From Clitopilus passeckerianus (taxonomy: Eukaryota > Basidiomycota > Agaricomycetes > Agaricales > Entolomataceae): a stretch of DNA of 64,000 nucleotides. Of the stretch, positions 48,601 through 60,304 are shown one piece after another. Each line of letters begins with the position of its first letter. Position 1 is the stretch's first letter. Under the pieces are notes generated by a model. It searched no databases. It was given only the letters and a program-made list of their open reading frames with translations, and was not told where the DNA came from. The translations under genes and the position numbers were made by a program. Location: assembly GCA_944990035.1 (NCBI GenBank), contig CALYLX010000114.1, positions 248,001 to 312,000 of the forward strand, read 5' to 3'.

Positions 48601-48899
48601 ATACACGTTCCCCTTCGGTGATGACGCCCATTTCATCCCATCCGCTTTCCCATCTCGTACACGCCGACGAGGATGACCTCGATCATCTCGCAAGTGGCCC
48701 TCAACCTTTGCATCACAGGTCGGCCTCTGGGTCGTCAATGGGAGGTGGCGAGAGTGCTAGTAGGGCGAGACCCTGGGGCGCACTGGGGTCGACTCACTCA
48801 ATATCTCCAACGAAGTCGTTTACCTCACCGCTGCCGGGAAACGTGCCCTTCAAGCTGAAGAAGAAGCATTTGATGTTCCAGAGGCCGGGTCAGGAGTAG
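45683..48899 (+). CDS. Large, mostly disordered coiled-coil protein (1054 aa)
   Basis: Two exons, 45683-46406 and 46459-48899, are joined in phase by a 52-nt intron. Residues about 60-270 look ordered (WSDDQIIDFLVKNGFSIPP, YRLPLMFAAKFQWQSLKLV, YYQRWMLSREEFVKEFWYEF) and continue across the junction as ELNWGKFVVEGHKGFQL. Then comes about 600 residues of Ser/Pro/Thr-rich sequence with a basic nuclear-signal-like patch (NKRRRIKRQERRAAEK, about 707-722). A predicted coiled coil (LMSEIRSLKQAIKADAKQQ and following, about 880-925) lies before a Ser-rich end. I recognise no domain. It could be a nuclear scaffold, or derive from a mobile-element-associated gene, but I see no transposase, reverse transcriptase or gag motif. 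Start: the ATG at 45683; the frame stays open to 45458. Confidence 0.68.
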
Positions 48900-49748
48900 G
48901 GTCGTCATGGGAGGGCTAGGGCTGCTACTGAGAGGCTCGGTATGCATTTACTTGTGGCGGTCCCGGTTCCTGGTCCTTTGTGTTTACCCTTTAATTTTCC
49001 GCTGTCTTGTACCATAATTGACTTGTATTTTGCCTTTTACGTGGTCATTAATCTGAGACGAATCGTTTTGTCATTTTCGCATAAAGCAACCTGTGGAGTA
49101 GTTTCATTGCCCCGCGAAAATCAGGTCCGTCTGTCAACACCTTTTAATACGGGCCGACAGTTTCTTCCGTAAGTCAATACATCATCGTAAAGATACACGG
49201 CGGACGTCGAAAACCTCAAAGTAAACCCAGCGCCCGGCAACATGAGAGAGATAATTGGGCATTCAAATATTTATCTTGGAATATAATCCTCATCTGGTGC
49301 CCGTCTTTAGCAGCGTGATTTCTTAATCGATGCCGGAGGTAACTGAAGGACAGCTGAAGCCAACATACACACAGCTCGTTGATAACTAGGGCACCACATG
49401 AGTGACAGTGAAATGTGCGAAAGGTACGATTGCTGTAACATTTTTCCTCGACTGCTTGACTACAAAGACATTGACGTAGGGATGTGGGGATTGTGGTTTT
49501 CTAGCAGCTGTCACACTCTATTCGGTTATATATTCAGATATTTCGGACAGTTAACAGTGCTTGATGACCCTCCGCGTCACATTTGAGGTTTAAGCACGAC
49601 AGGAAGATATGGAGAGCCGCAGGGTCTTCGCAAATCGTTGGAAGTCCGCGAATGTGGGAAACGCCCGTCAAGTCATTAAACCGTACACGTATCGTTGGTC
49701 AAGGTGCCCACGTTTCTACCACACCAGCGCCGATAACCTGCCCAAGCA
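48900..49748. other. Intergenic, no gene
   Basis: It contains the 3' flank of the preceding gene. No supported coding sequence or RNA was found. Confidence 0.4.
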
Positions 49749-50397
49749 ATGCAGACCCAGGAATTCGAAACCTACCGTATCACTCGGTACTATGAACGCC
49801 TTGCCATCAATTGGAACGGAGAAATCGTGGCAGAAACAGATGATCTTGCAAAGGTCCACCACATGGTACGTTCAATCTCATTTTCCCTACCTATATCAGC
49901 TATTAATGGTTGACCGCCTACCTGGCAGTGGAAGCTAGAAAGTCTACCAAGCGGAAATATTACAATTCGGTCTGGGAATTCCACGCTTTTCGCTGGCATA
50001 ACGGAAGCACCAGAACCATATACGACAGTCGAGCTGACTAGATGGCCATTCGAATGGAAGCTCTTGGCGACTATCAGGAGTGACTACTACTTGTAAGGAG
50101 CTTAAAATATTATTGCCTAAGACGGAGATCTAACCGAATGCCCATGTCGACAATAGTATCACAGTTCCAGGAGGGCCGTTCACGGATAATTCAAGCGGAG
50201 AACAGTTTGAGTTGGTCCTCGATGGTCCTGTCCGTCCAAATAATGCGAAGGTGACTTCATATTGTTCATCAAAGAAAGGTTTTCTAAGATTCGTGCTATA
50301 GGTTGTTCTGAAGAAGTTAAACAAATCGGACCTTGCTCAAAGTTGGATGATTCATGAGACGTCACGACCACCTCTACCGCGGCCAGTTTACGACTAG
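49749..50397 (+). pseudogene. Beta-trefoil protein gene (protease-inhibitor/lectin-like), probably broken
   Basis: Exons 49749-49865, 49929-50092, about 50136-50250 and 50302-50397 read FETYRITRYYERLAINW, then ATIRSDYY, ITVPGGPFTDNSSGEQFELV and LAQSWMIHETS. The three aromatic-ended repeats (Y.I......L.........W.L) resemble the beta-trefoil inhibitors and lectins of mushrooms (mycocypin/I66 style). The junction between the second and third exons has a good donor (gtaagg at 50093) but no AG where the frame requires it: the intron would end in cc, and the in-frame reading meets a stop. I therefore call it a likely pseudogene. A sequencing error or non-canonical splice remains possible. Family assignment rests on pattern only. 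Confidence 0.5.
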
Positions 50398-51229
50398 ACA
50401 CTCATGGAAGATACCCCGGATCCTTGAACCTCTCATTTCTTGTTCCATTTGTACATATCTTCATGTAATTTAGGATACATATACCAATAGCAGATTTCAT
50501 TCAATCCTTGCCACCGCCTGAACCCGGTCTGGCATACGGCTGAAGCACGAAGCACGAAGCACTGGATATTAGACAGGGGGCGGGGTACAGGCTTTTCCCT
50601 ACTTCTTTCCTCGATTTTCTGGGGCTGCTTCAACGTAGCTCCGCATTACTGGACTGGAGACGCAGAAGGTGACAAATTGAATGCTGCTCAGACAAGCAGC
50701 CTCAATTCGGGTGCTGTCGAGCAAAAAGGCTACGTTCGGGAAGAGACTAATATATTTTCTAGCTTGGTGAAAGATCTATCTCTGGTGTGGAAGACGCACT
50801 AGTTCAGGTTGTCGAGATATTTGATGAATACCGCCGTTCTGAAAGCTGTCCGACCATGTGTCCAACGGGAGACTGAAAATTTACATAGGGAAATTTAGAG
50901 CACAGGGTCCTTGAACTGGAGATGCAACAAGAAAACCACGTTTTTCGGGCCTCGTCGAACGTAGTCTGAATGTTATTGGGTTCCATTTCTCGATGGCTGA
51001 GCGTTTGTGCGGTTGACTGCATGTGAAGGGACCATCAGCTCAACCGGCTAATCGGGCCGTGGAAAAACTGACGTTGAGCCCCGCGTTTTCGGCAAATCAT
51101 TCCAACCACGTCCTCATCATCCTCCACGACCCCGACGGCTAAATCCGCGTCCTCCTGCTTCTCACCTTCATAACTTTCAGCACGGAAGGAGAGCAAGGCC
51201 CAGGAACTTGAATACCGAGGCGATAGAGA
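50398..51229. other. Intergenic, SYM1 promoter at right end
   Basis: No supported gene. A direct repeat (gaagcacgaa twice at about 50542) is seen. Confidence 0.4.
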
Positions 51230-52266
51230 ATGGCCGCGTTTTTGAGGTCGTACAAGTGCGTTTATACCTTGGCCAGGTCAATTGAGAAGCTAACGTCCGG
51301 AATGATATCTTTAGTGCGCTCCTCATAAGGAGGCCGATGCTCGCATCGTGCGGAACTGCAGCCATTCTCTTTGGTGCTGGAGACGTTATTGCTCAGCAGG
51401 CTGTTGAGAGGAGAGGGCTGGAAAGGCATGATGTAAGTTCGTTCTATATCTCGCTCAGAGTCAGGTATAGGCAAGGATGATTCTAATCAATTCTTGCTCT
51501 ACAGTTGCAAAGAACAGCACGATTGGTCTTCTATGGAGGTTCGTCCAGCCAAGCCACTGCCAGTGGCTCCAAGTTCAACACCAGTCCAATTGACTTCGCG
51601 GCTTGTTAGGCTGCATCTTTGGTCCCTGTATGACCACCTGGTATTCCTGGCTGAACAAGATCAAGTTCTCTACTCCGACGAGGGCTTTGGCTACTAGGGT
51701 GCGCCTTTAGCCTCTTCTTCCAACTGGGTCGAATGCTCACGGATGTTTGTTCGCACAGGTAGGACTGGACCAGGCTGTTCTCACACCAGGTCAGTAATCT
51801 ATCTCCCTTTACCAAGCTTGAACGAGCAGAACTGACTCGAGATATAGTTGCTGTTGGGTTCTTCTTCGGCTGTATGAGTATTCTTGAGGGTAAGGCGCAT
51901 GAGGCACGAGCAAGAATAGAAGCGGTAGGTTCATCGTTACCCATTTCCGATGATTTAGTTCTGATTGTCAACACTCTATTCGTCCTCACCAGAAATATGT
52001 CCCAACTCTACTTCGCAACTGGGGCGTGTACATACCGACACAGCTCGTCAATTTTGCGCTCGTCCCTCCTCATCTACGCTTCGTCACTGTGAGCGTGGTG
52101 AGTTTGTTCTGGAGTGAGTCTCGTCTGATTCATCTGCATGATATTTGGATGTTGAGCTGACGCGACGGAACTCACAGATACATACCTCAGCATAGAGAAT
52201 GCCAAATCCGAGAAGGTAGCAGAGGCGTCTGATGAGGTTGTTGAGAAGGTTGGGAATCCAGAATAA
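51230..52266 (+). CDS. SYM1: Sym1/Mpv17/PMP22-family inner mitochondrial membrane protein
   Basis: Eight small exons in phase: 51230-51255, 51315-51432, 51505-51538, 51610-51698, 51759-51789, 51848-51924, 51993-52113 and 52178-52266, giving 194 residues. The product follows the Mpv17 family from start to end: SYNALLIRRPMLASCGTAA, GAGDVIAQQAVERRG, LQRTARLVFYGGCIFGP, TTWYSWLNK, GLDQAVLTP, FFFGCMSILEGK, YVPTLLRNWGVYIPTQLVNF and LVPPHLRFVTVSVVSLFWN. Yeast Sym1 sits in the inner mitochondrial membrane and is needed for growth on ethanol under heat stress; the human relative is linked to mitochondrial DNA maintenance. The gene is invisible as a single open frame because no exon exceeds 40 codons, yet all eight junctions have GT/AG and matching phase. 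The C-terminus is Glu/Lys-rich and longer than in yeast. Confidence 0.92.
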
Positions 52267-53198
52267 AGTCCTCCACAAGGCTGGTCCGTGATCATTCTCC
52301 CGGTTCAACGAGGCTTTACTCAACTCCTTTCAGAACAGGGATATTGGCGCATTCGCGAAAGCACGCAGGTCGTCCTCTTGAACTTTGTCTACATGGACCA
52401 ATGGATGGATAGATGGGGTCATTTATTCCGGTACCCTATGATTTTGCTAGATCTATACGCTAGAAGTTCCTGCCATACGATTACTATAGCTTCGATTAGA
52501 CTAGAAATAAGATGGACGACATTACAATTGCCTATTGACCCCGCCGACGTGATTCGAATCAATCTATCAGGTACATTTTGGCATGAGCACACCACCATCA
52601 CGTCCCTTCTCTTCTCTTGCCGATGATTGTCAGTCTTGCATCCCTTGGAGTGCTCTCCGTCGTTGTGGATGTCGGACGACCACAAATGATATATCTCAAA
52701 TTCCTTGACAATTCCATGCGGATGGGGTTCTTGCAGCTAAGCGAATCCTAATATAAATCGGTGCCATGCGTGGAAATCGGGATCACCCTGATCCTCAAAT
52801 ATACTCGCGCCCGTGATTTTTCTCGCACTCACGTCCTCGTCGTCTTACGTGTCGAGCACGATAATCGTGGTGTTCCTCTGCCGCTTCTTTAGGCAGCACC
52901 TCACTCGAGCCATCCGAATTTAACCACAGGCGGGCCACGAGGCACGTTCGGTAAGTTTTTACCCCAGTTCTGTCGGGGGAAATCACCATTTTGGGTTTCT
53001 CGGGTCGACTCAGCTGACACTCTGCATTCAAAGGTTGTTGACCCCGTCGTTCATTCTTTTGGAAACCTTTCATTCCTTTGGACCACTGCAATCCGCCGAG
53101 ATACCCATAATCAATTTCGCCCCTGGACTTTGTCTCACAAGCCCTTATACCTTTGAATACCCAACGACCTCGACTATACCTCTTATACCTCAACGACC
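52267..53198. other. Intergenic, no supported gene
   Basis: A minus-strand frame (53274-52795) overlaps the next gene's promoter and start and has no domain. I see nothing else. Confidence 0.4.
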
Positions 53199-54375
53199 AT
53201 GCCTTTACGTCGCGCAAGAGGAGGGGTCCTTCCTTTGCTGGGTGTTGCCCAGCCTTTTGATCCTTCAGCATCATTCGTCACCTCCTACCTATGCTCTCCG
53301 ACGACACTAGGAGCCATCAGGCTATTATTGGCCTTATACACCTTCGTCACTATCCTTTACACCCTGATATGGAACTCAGCATCGATACACCAAGGTGACA
53401 AGTATGTCGTTCTTTCACACCCTGCTCCCTTTTAATCGGTTCTGACCTATTTTGTTGAAGGTTCTTTGCGTACTTCACCCATCTGACCTATATTGGGATC
53501 TGCTCATACTACTGGGCCTCGGGCGTCCACACCATCTCCTACGCCCTACGGCTCCGGAAACTGAAGCAACAGCCTGAGGGCCAGGGAGAGCCGGAGCTGG
53601 GGAGCACGGAGGACTACTCGTTGCCAGTGCAGTTCCCTCTGCAACGGTGGCCTCGGTTCCTGCAGTTCCTGCATGTGTGGCTACAGGCTGGCGTCTGCAC
53701 CTTCCGTAAGTCCTGCCATGACGCTTGCATGTTCATCCCCGCTAACGACGTGCTTTACAGCTATTGTTGTAACCATTGTATACTGGGCCCTTCTCTCCTC
53801 CTCAACAACATTCGCAACCACCCAGTCATGTACGCTTTCTACTTTCCAACATCATTTTCACAACACCTAATTCCTCCATTATAGCATGGCAAGCCATATC
53901 CCTACACATCCTCAACACGCCTCTGGGTTTGCTGGACGCGCTCCTTACGAACATCCAACCCGCGCCATGGCTCTTCGTCGTACTCAACATCCTCATCCTC
54001 GCTCTATACCTTGCCCTAGCATACGTCGCAAACAAGGCAGTCGGAGAGGGCTGGTACCGTAAGTCTTTCCCCCCACCTCAGCAAACATACCCAAAACCTG
54101 ACCTTGGCCCGTGTGCTCTTCCAGCATATTCCTTCCTCGACCCACACTCCTCCAAACCCGGCGTCCTCGCGGGCTACATTATCGGCATCGCAGTAGGCTA
54201 CGCCATCGTCTTTGTCATTGTGCGCCTCGTCATGATGCTCAAGGTGTACCTTCTGCGACGACGGAGTGGAGGCGGGTATACTGTTGGTGGAGAGAGCAAG
54301 GAGGAGATTAGAGAGCCGGAGGCTATGGATGAGTGGGAGGTTGTGGATGGACCTGTGGGAGGCAGAAGGACCTGA
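53199..54375 (+). CDS. FAR-17a/AIG1-like multi-pass membrane protein
   Basis: Five exons in phase: 53199-53401, 53461-53705, 53761-53829, 53885-54058 and 54125-54375, giving 313 residues. About six hydrophobic segments are present (GAIRLLLALYTFVTILYTL, YFTHLTYIGICSYYWASG, IVVTIVYWALLSSS, HILNTPLGLLDALL, LFVVLNILILALYLALAYV, GYIIGIAVGYAIVFVIVRLV), with WY..SFLDP before the last. This matches the fungal FAR-17a/AIG1-like layout. Animal relatives (AIG1, ADTRP) are threonine hydrolases that cleave fatty-acid esters of hydroxy fatty acids. Fungal function is not established, and I did not confirm the catalytic residues. A charged C-terminal tail follows the last segment. Start: ATG in good context at the front of the first exon. 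Confidence 0.8.
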
Positions 54376-55581
54376 TGCACGAGAGAGCATTGGCCACTTG
54401 GTGGTGGTGATGCATCGCCTATGGGTGCATATTGTGTTCTTACAGTCAAGGCTTTTGAAGCCAAAGCTGAGAAGGAACGGGGACCTGCGCTGTGGAGGCG
54501 AGGTCTCGGACCGCTCATTTGGAGCAAACGTCATTTCTGCACGAATCGTCGTAGGGTTTCTTTACCTCACGTAGCACCTTCATTTTGCTGGCATTTAGCA
54601 TAATTTGGACATTATAGTGTAGACATTATGTAGTACACGAATTACAGTACAACCGTAATGAATAGCGAATTCTGAATACCAACTATATTGTACCCTTATC
54701 TCGTCAACCTCAGCTTGGTGATGGTCGCATCAAAGAATCATGGTGCCGTTTCATCGTCATTCTCCAACCAATACAGCCCCCAATACAACCATTGGAGAAC
54801 TCGGGGAGCTTTATGATGGTCGCAGTAGCGACAACGAAGCCCTTGATCGTATATAAGAACTACAAGGAGCCATAGTTGAATTTCAGATTTAGTGCAGGCA
54901 CTCTCTCCGCCCAAAAGAACATCACCTCCTTCACGACTCTTACGACCAATCTATACCAAAACATGCCCATCACACCCCGCAAGAACTCGATCATGGCAGC
55001 TCTTGCTGGCCCGACATTCCAAGTTGCCTCAGCATTCCCTACCCAAGGGAATAGCATGGACATTCCTCAAACGAGAGGTCGTTCGCCGACAACGGCAACG
55101 GCAGAGAAGACGGGCCCAAGGAAGTTGATTTCCAGGTCAAAGAGGAGGATCTCAAGTTTGACGAAGAAACGCTCGTATGTGACAATTCAAATTCGGTTCG
55201 AATATAAGACGGACTAATATATGGTGGATATAGCTTATAATCGAGAAAGCTGAAGACGTCATGCCCGGACGACGCATTTCAAGTACACAGAAGGAGGGAA
55301 GCAGAGTACGATGTCAGGCAAACGGGTGTCCATAAGAATACAACAATAACATAGGGAATCTGGAAATGCGGCTGTAAGATGCAGGTATATGTAGTATGTC
55401 GAATGAGAGGAAGTGAGAGATGTTCAGCGTAATGGGAAATCCTTAATTAACCAGGCGTAGGAGAAAAGGTAATTTCTATACGCTAAATTGAAGGAGCAGG
55501 TGGGTGCAGAACCGCAGCTGCGTATAATAGCACCAAGGTAGGGAGTACGGCGGTCTCCCTGGTAATGGTCGGTAGGCCAAA
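54376..55581. other. Intergenic, possible small unresolved gene
   Basis: A TATA-like tatataag at about 54849 precedes an ATG at 54964 and a plus-strand frame to 55217 (MPITPRKNSIMAALAGP). A second frame at 55069-55161 reads KEVDFQVKEEDLKFDEETL, ending at a donor-like gtatgtg. I could not fit exons convincingly. VTI1 ends at 55582 on the other strand. Confidence 0.35.
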
Positions 55582-56497
55582 CTACCGGAAAAGTTTGAAG
55601 TAGAGGATGAGAAGAACAAGCAGAATAGCGAAGACAGCGATACCAGAGAGAATGAATCGCTGCTTGTACATCCTGTAGCATTTAGGTGAGTTAATGGAGC
55701 AGCCAAGGTCATGATTGCACGTACTGCCGAATCATCTTCTTCAGCGTTCCTGACGCCTTGTCAATATTGCTGTCAGCTCCTTGTAGCTGAAAGTAGAGGT
55801 ATAATGAGTAAAACCCCGAATTTCACGGAAAAAAAAAGAACTAACATTCTCCCTTGCGTTCTCGATGGTTTCCCTCTGCATCCTCAATGTCCGCAGAATC
55901 TCTGCCCCTTGGTCTTCGGTCTCAAGAGCAATGCGTTGAGTATTCGTGAGCCTCGTGCTACCATCAGCCAGGGTCTGAGCCCCAGCAAGCAGCCGTTCGC
56001 GGTCCCCTCTTTCGTTGTATGGGTCGTCTGATGATGGCGAAGTTGCACCTAAGCCTCTTGAACCAACGAGCTCAGATCGAGCAGCAAGGGCATGCATGTC
56101 CTTCGCGAGTTTCTTGTACCGAGTTATGTCGGTTTTGGCTTGCCTGAGCCTATTCGTGTAGTGTGTCTTGACGGATTGGGGTATGCCTTGGAGCTCAAGT
56201 TCCAGGGCCGAAACCTAGATAACCGGTAAGAATGGTGACTTGCAGGCTCATATGCTAAATACAACGCACAATATCGTCCGCTTCATCTAGCCGCACCTCT
56301 ACAGTTCGCAGAGTAGCCTTGCGTTTCTCTGTTGGTTGAATCGTGGAGTTAGCGTCCGAAATTGGTAAGTTTGCATCACTGAGCTCACCTCCTGTTTCAT
56401 TCTTGCCGCTGCCCTCAAGCTTGTCCTGGATGTCGAATACAATTGAGCGGAAGTCCTGCTCGTAGGCGTCAAAGAGCTCAGCGGGTGTGTCTCCCAT
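55582..56497 (-). CDS. VTI1: v-SNARE Vti1
   Basis: Five exons in phase: 56497-56389, 56328-56270, 56214-55846, 55786-55725 and 55672-55582, giving 229 residues, the usual Vti1 size. It is a Qb-SNARE acting in Golgi-endosome-vacuole fusion. The N-terminal three-helix domain shows ELFDAYEQDFRSIV, RLDEADDIV, LELELQGIPQSVKTHYTNR and AKTDITRYKKLAKDMHALA. The SNARE motif spans RIALETEDQGAEILRTLRMQ, RETIENARENLQGADSNIDK and ASGTLKKMIRQ. The membrane anchor is FILSGIAVFAILLVLLILYF, ending KLFR. The first intron is 60 nt without an in-frame stop, so retention would insert 20 residues between the first two exons. The gene is divergent from the F-box-like gene at 56688, with only 190 bp shared upstream. 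Confidence 0.93.
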
Positions 56498-56687
56498 GGT
56501 CGACAAGGCTGCGGTGGCTTGGCTAGAGGCGTTGAGTGACGATTGTCACATAACCGGCAACTACTGTCACACGGGGTGCACTGCCACTTACATCAGCACC
56601 TTGGACTAATCAAGTTCGGATTGAGCGGTGCATGGTACTTGTTTAAAAGGAATCTCCGGGTCCTACGCCCACGTTTACGTTTCTACC

Positions 56688-58140
56688 ATGAATCTCCTTC
56701 GTAGGCTCTGGAATCTTCGAAAATCCCGGCGCTCTCAGTCTCGAAAGCATATTCCTGCTGCCGAAGACAGCCTCACGGAACAAGAACAGACATCTTCTTG
56801 TCCAATACCTACTAATGCCAGGCGTTCAAGCCGACGCTCGTGGATGGCGGCGTTCTCAAAGGAACCCAAACCTCTAGAAAGCGACGATTCCCCGGTCAAC
56901 TCAGAAAATACAACTCCAATACTCCCACTAGAACTTGTCGAAATGATCATCGACTTTCTGGAAGATGATGAAGTTTCCATGAGGGCTTGCTGCCTGATCG
57001 CACAACGGTTTAGCCATCACTCCCAAACCAAACTCTTCCGCAGGGTTGTTCTTTTTAATAAAGGCATACGATCTCTGTCTCCTAGTTGCAGACTCCTTCA
57101 CACATTGCAACATTCACCTCACCTCACGCCCCTAATCCGTGAACTCGAGCTATGTGATCTACCTCTGGATACCGAGCCTCCTTCGCACCCGCACCAATCG
57201 TCCAACTATCTTTTACTCAATACATACCTCCCAGATGTCCTTCATATGATACGGACCGCTGGTACGCTGATAACCCTCAAAGTTCGAGCAGCCTGCTCGC
57301 CATGGCTTACCCTCCCGAGCGACTTCCGACGAGCCTTCAGTGAGCTCGTGCAAATGCCCACATTAGCCCGCCTGGTCATCAAAGGTGTTCCCCATCTTCC
57401 GGCGGGACTACTTGCGTCTTCCCTCACCGTCAAATCTATGGAATTATCCATGGTTTCGATCAACTACGAGGTTAACTTCGACCATAATGCCCCGCTCCCC
57501 GAACTAGAGAATTTAAAGATTCTCATTTGGTCCTTCGGTCCCAAGGGGCTACCATTTAATCTATCTCGACTCAAATCCGCTGACGCCTGCGTTCTCACCC
57601 AAATCTCTCATGATAATTTATGGACCGCACTCCAACCTGGATTCGTTTCCATTGAAGTCTTCTCCCTAAGATTAGAAAGTGAAGGTAAGCTCCCAATCCT
57701 CCGTCACGCCGCCTTTTCTGAAATATTCTCCAGCCAACGAGGGATTCGTTTTCGACCTCTCACCCCTCACTGAGCTGAATAATCTGACGTTATGGCTTGA
57801 GTACTGGTCGCACCCAACTCCACTTATCGGCCTTCGTCGGACACTACGTACGCTACGCCCAGGACCAAAAATCGAAACGATAACCATTTGCCTTACGCTC
57901 ATCGAGAATGATGTCAAGCTTCTACCACGCGACCCAGTGGCATGGACAGAGATTGATTTCATATTATCTCAAGACGCATTCGTCAACCTTAGTGAGGTCA
58001 GAATCGAGCTCTGGTTGGACGCTGAAAAGCAGGACTGGGATGGTCTTGGTATTCTTGAACGGTCACTACCGCGAGTACAGGAGAAAGGATTGCTGGTACT
58101 ATGGAAGAATTCGGTTGGGGAACAATATTGGGTGTCATGA
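56688..58140 (+). CDS. F-box-like protein, tandem copy A
   Basis: Two exons, 56688-57684 and 57734-58140, with a 49-nt intron in phase 1, give 467 residues. The F-box-like motif ILPLELVEMIIDFLEDDEVS is followed by MRACCLIAQRFSHHSQTKLF, then a long C-terminal region with leucine-rich-like spacing (LTPLIRELELCDLPL, MPTLARLVIKGVPHLP, PLPELENLKILIWSFG, LTELNNLTLWLEYW). The family feeds substrates to SCF ubiquitin ligases. The neighbour at 58489 has the same exon layout, so the pair is a tandem duplicate. The upstream ATG at 56628 would add 20 residues; the ATG at 56688 (ctaccATGaa) was preferred. The substrate is unknown. Confidence 0.8.
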
Positions 58141-58488
58141 TAGACCTCACCTGAATTGCTAATTCACTGCTAATTGGCTACAATGCCTCAACTATGCCTT
58201 GTTGTCGTACTTTTACTAGTGACTTGACATGGACTACGCTTATTCCAATGAAGTATGGACAAAAGTTATCTGTCAGTGTAAAAAACTACCGTCATGACTT
58301 TGGTAAACTGAGGTTCGAGCATTACACGGATACCTGGCGAATCCATTGAGGCCCCCAAGCGCCAGCTTACGTCAGCTCCGTCTAACTCGGAGCGTCAAGC
58401 GCACAAACTCAACTCCCACCTCCGCAGTCGCTTGTTACATACCCCGCCCGGTCTACAGCTACTAACACTCCCAATTAAAAACCGTACG
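58141..58488. other. Intergenic between the two F-box-like genes
   Basis: It includes the 3' flank of copy A and a C-rich stretch just before the start of copy B. No other feature is seen. Confidence 0.4.
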
Positions 58489-59905
58489 ATGAAAGCTTTG
58501 ATGCACTGGGCCATCTCAAATCGTTCACATCGAACGAAGGTCAATGGCATCCACGGCAACCTCAGTGACAAACATCCTCCATCGGAAGTGGCCAATACTT
58601 GCGCACCATCCCAAAACGTTGAGGCTTACGAGCAGCCAACATTTCCCAAAGTCGTTAAAACCACTCCGCAGAGCTCGGACTTCCCGGATACCCAGTCTCT
58701 AGTATTCCCGTTCGAAATATTCGGGGTTATATTCGGCTTTCTACGGGACGATGCCCCTACGCTGCGGGCATGCTCTCTCGTATGCAAATCATTCGCGACG
58801 CTATGCCAAGGGATAATATTTCGGCGAATTTCTCTGAAGTTCCATCCGAGTGCACCTTCCGACTGCGCTAAGCTGAAGGGCCTCTTTGCAATCTCCCCCC
58901 ATCTTATCCCCTTTGTCAAGGACATCAGACTCATGGTCCCGACGGGTAGCAACTTCGTCAATGAACTCATGCTCCAAGAACAAGATCTTCAGGAGATTCT
59001 AGTATCTCTAAGTTCCGCCCAGCCATTGCGAAGTGCCGGGATTTCGGTGGCGCTACCCTCCGGCGAGAGGCCCTGGCAATCGCTACCATTACAGTTCCGC
59101 CTGTCGTTCGGGAATGTCATGAAAACTCCCTCGCTGACGGAGCTAGATTTAAGGGGAATTATTCAAATCCCAGCATCCGTGCTTGGAGCCTGCTCCTCCC
59201 TCAAAACCCTTAGGCTTCCTCACACTTCTATAACCTACGACGACGACTTCGATCCCGGTATGCGGCTACCGCAGATAGACCAATTCAGTTTTATCTCACG
59301 CAGTCTTCCTTCGAGAGGATTTCCTCTGGATTTGACCCGCGTCAAACTCGTTCACGCTTTTGTAAAAGCCGAACGATCCACAGATAATCTATGGAAGGCA
59401 CTCCGACCAGGGTTTGGATCAATCGAAGAATTTGGCCTGAGCTGCGAAGGTACGACCTTCGTGACAGAGATTTAAACGCATCTAACTAAGTATCTATTGA
59501 CCCACAGGCGTCAATGACTACTTCTTCGACTTCTCGGCAATGGGGTCCCTCAAAATTTTGACGTTGCTAGTCATCACTTGGGCAACGTCACAAACACTTA
59601 ACGGCCTAGCTCGTACCATCCAAACCCTTCTCTCTTCACCGAGAACCCTCAAGGTCTTTAACCTGGTAATGTCTTTTGAAAGACACCACGAGGATAGATT
59701 TTATCGTGATCCGGCCGACTGGGAAGAAATCGACGAACACTTATCCAAGAAGCCTATTTCAATGATTCAGGTGGTCTTCTTGGTAGCTCAAGGATACGAT
59801 GGCTTCAATGGAGTAGAGATTGTGAATCGAATTCTTCCGCAAACGTGCAGAAATAGTAACGTACATGTCAGATATGACCTCAGTACGTTGCGGCAAGGCA
59901 TTTGA
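58489..59905 (+). CDS. F-box-like protein, tandem copy B
   Basis: Two exons, 58489-59449 and 59508-59905, with a 58-nt phase-1 intron at the position equivalent to copy A, give 452 residues. The F-box-like motif SLVFPFEIFGVIFGFLRDDA precedes LRACSLVCKSFATLCQGIIF. The C-terminal half repeats the spacing of copy A (TPSLTELDLRGIIQIPASVL, RLPQIDQFSF, LDLTRVKLVHAFV, NLWKALRPGFGSIEEFGL). Protein similarity to copy A is clear but diffuse, so the duplication is old or fast-diverging, as is typical for this family. F-box domains of this sort are often weak, and Skp1 binding is inferred. Confidence 0.78.
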
Positions 59906-60304
59906 TGACATTGCGGAGATGATGCACAGCTAGCACGGGGAAACGTGCGGATTACATTCTTTGTCTTCATCTAACGTTACGAATAGATTAATCGAGCTAG
60001 CACGTTTCCTAATTTCCGTCCGAATCTGGTCAAAAGGTTCTGTTCACGGCCGCTTCTGGGTTCATTCCGGGCAGACGAGTCTGCTCTACACTCCATTACG
60101 GCGTGCACAGTGGTTGGCGACAGTGAAGGGTATGTATAAGTACTCCATATATACTCAATAGGACCCCTCATTACGACTGGTAACTTTACACTGATGTACT
60201 TGATAGTGACCAATCTCAGTAACTGTCGAAAATCTTTACGAGTGTATCGTTACCCCCGGAATATATCCCCCAAAAATAGAAGTATAGGATCATTCTGCGT
60301 GAAG
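59906..60304. other. Intergenic between convergent genes
   Basis: AT-rich 3' flanks of a plus-strand and a minus-strand gene; nothing else recognised. Confidence 0.4.

Noticed and set aside
52795..53274. 159-codon minus-strand frame
   Set aside because: It overlaps the start exon and promoter of the FAR-17a-like gene and has no domain.
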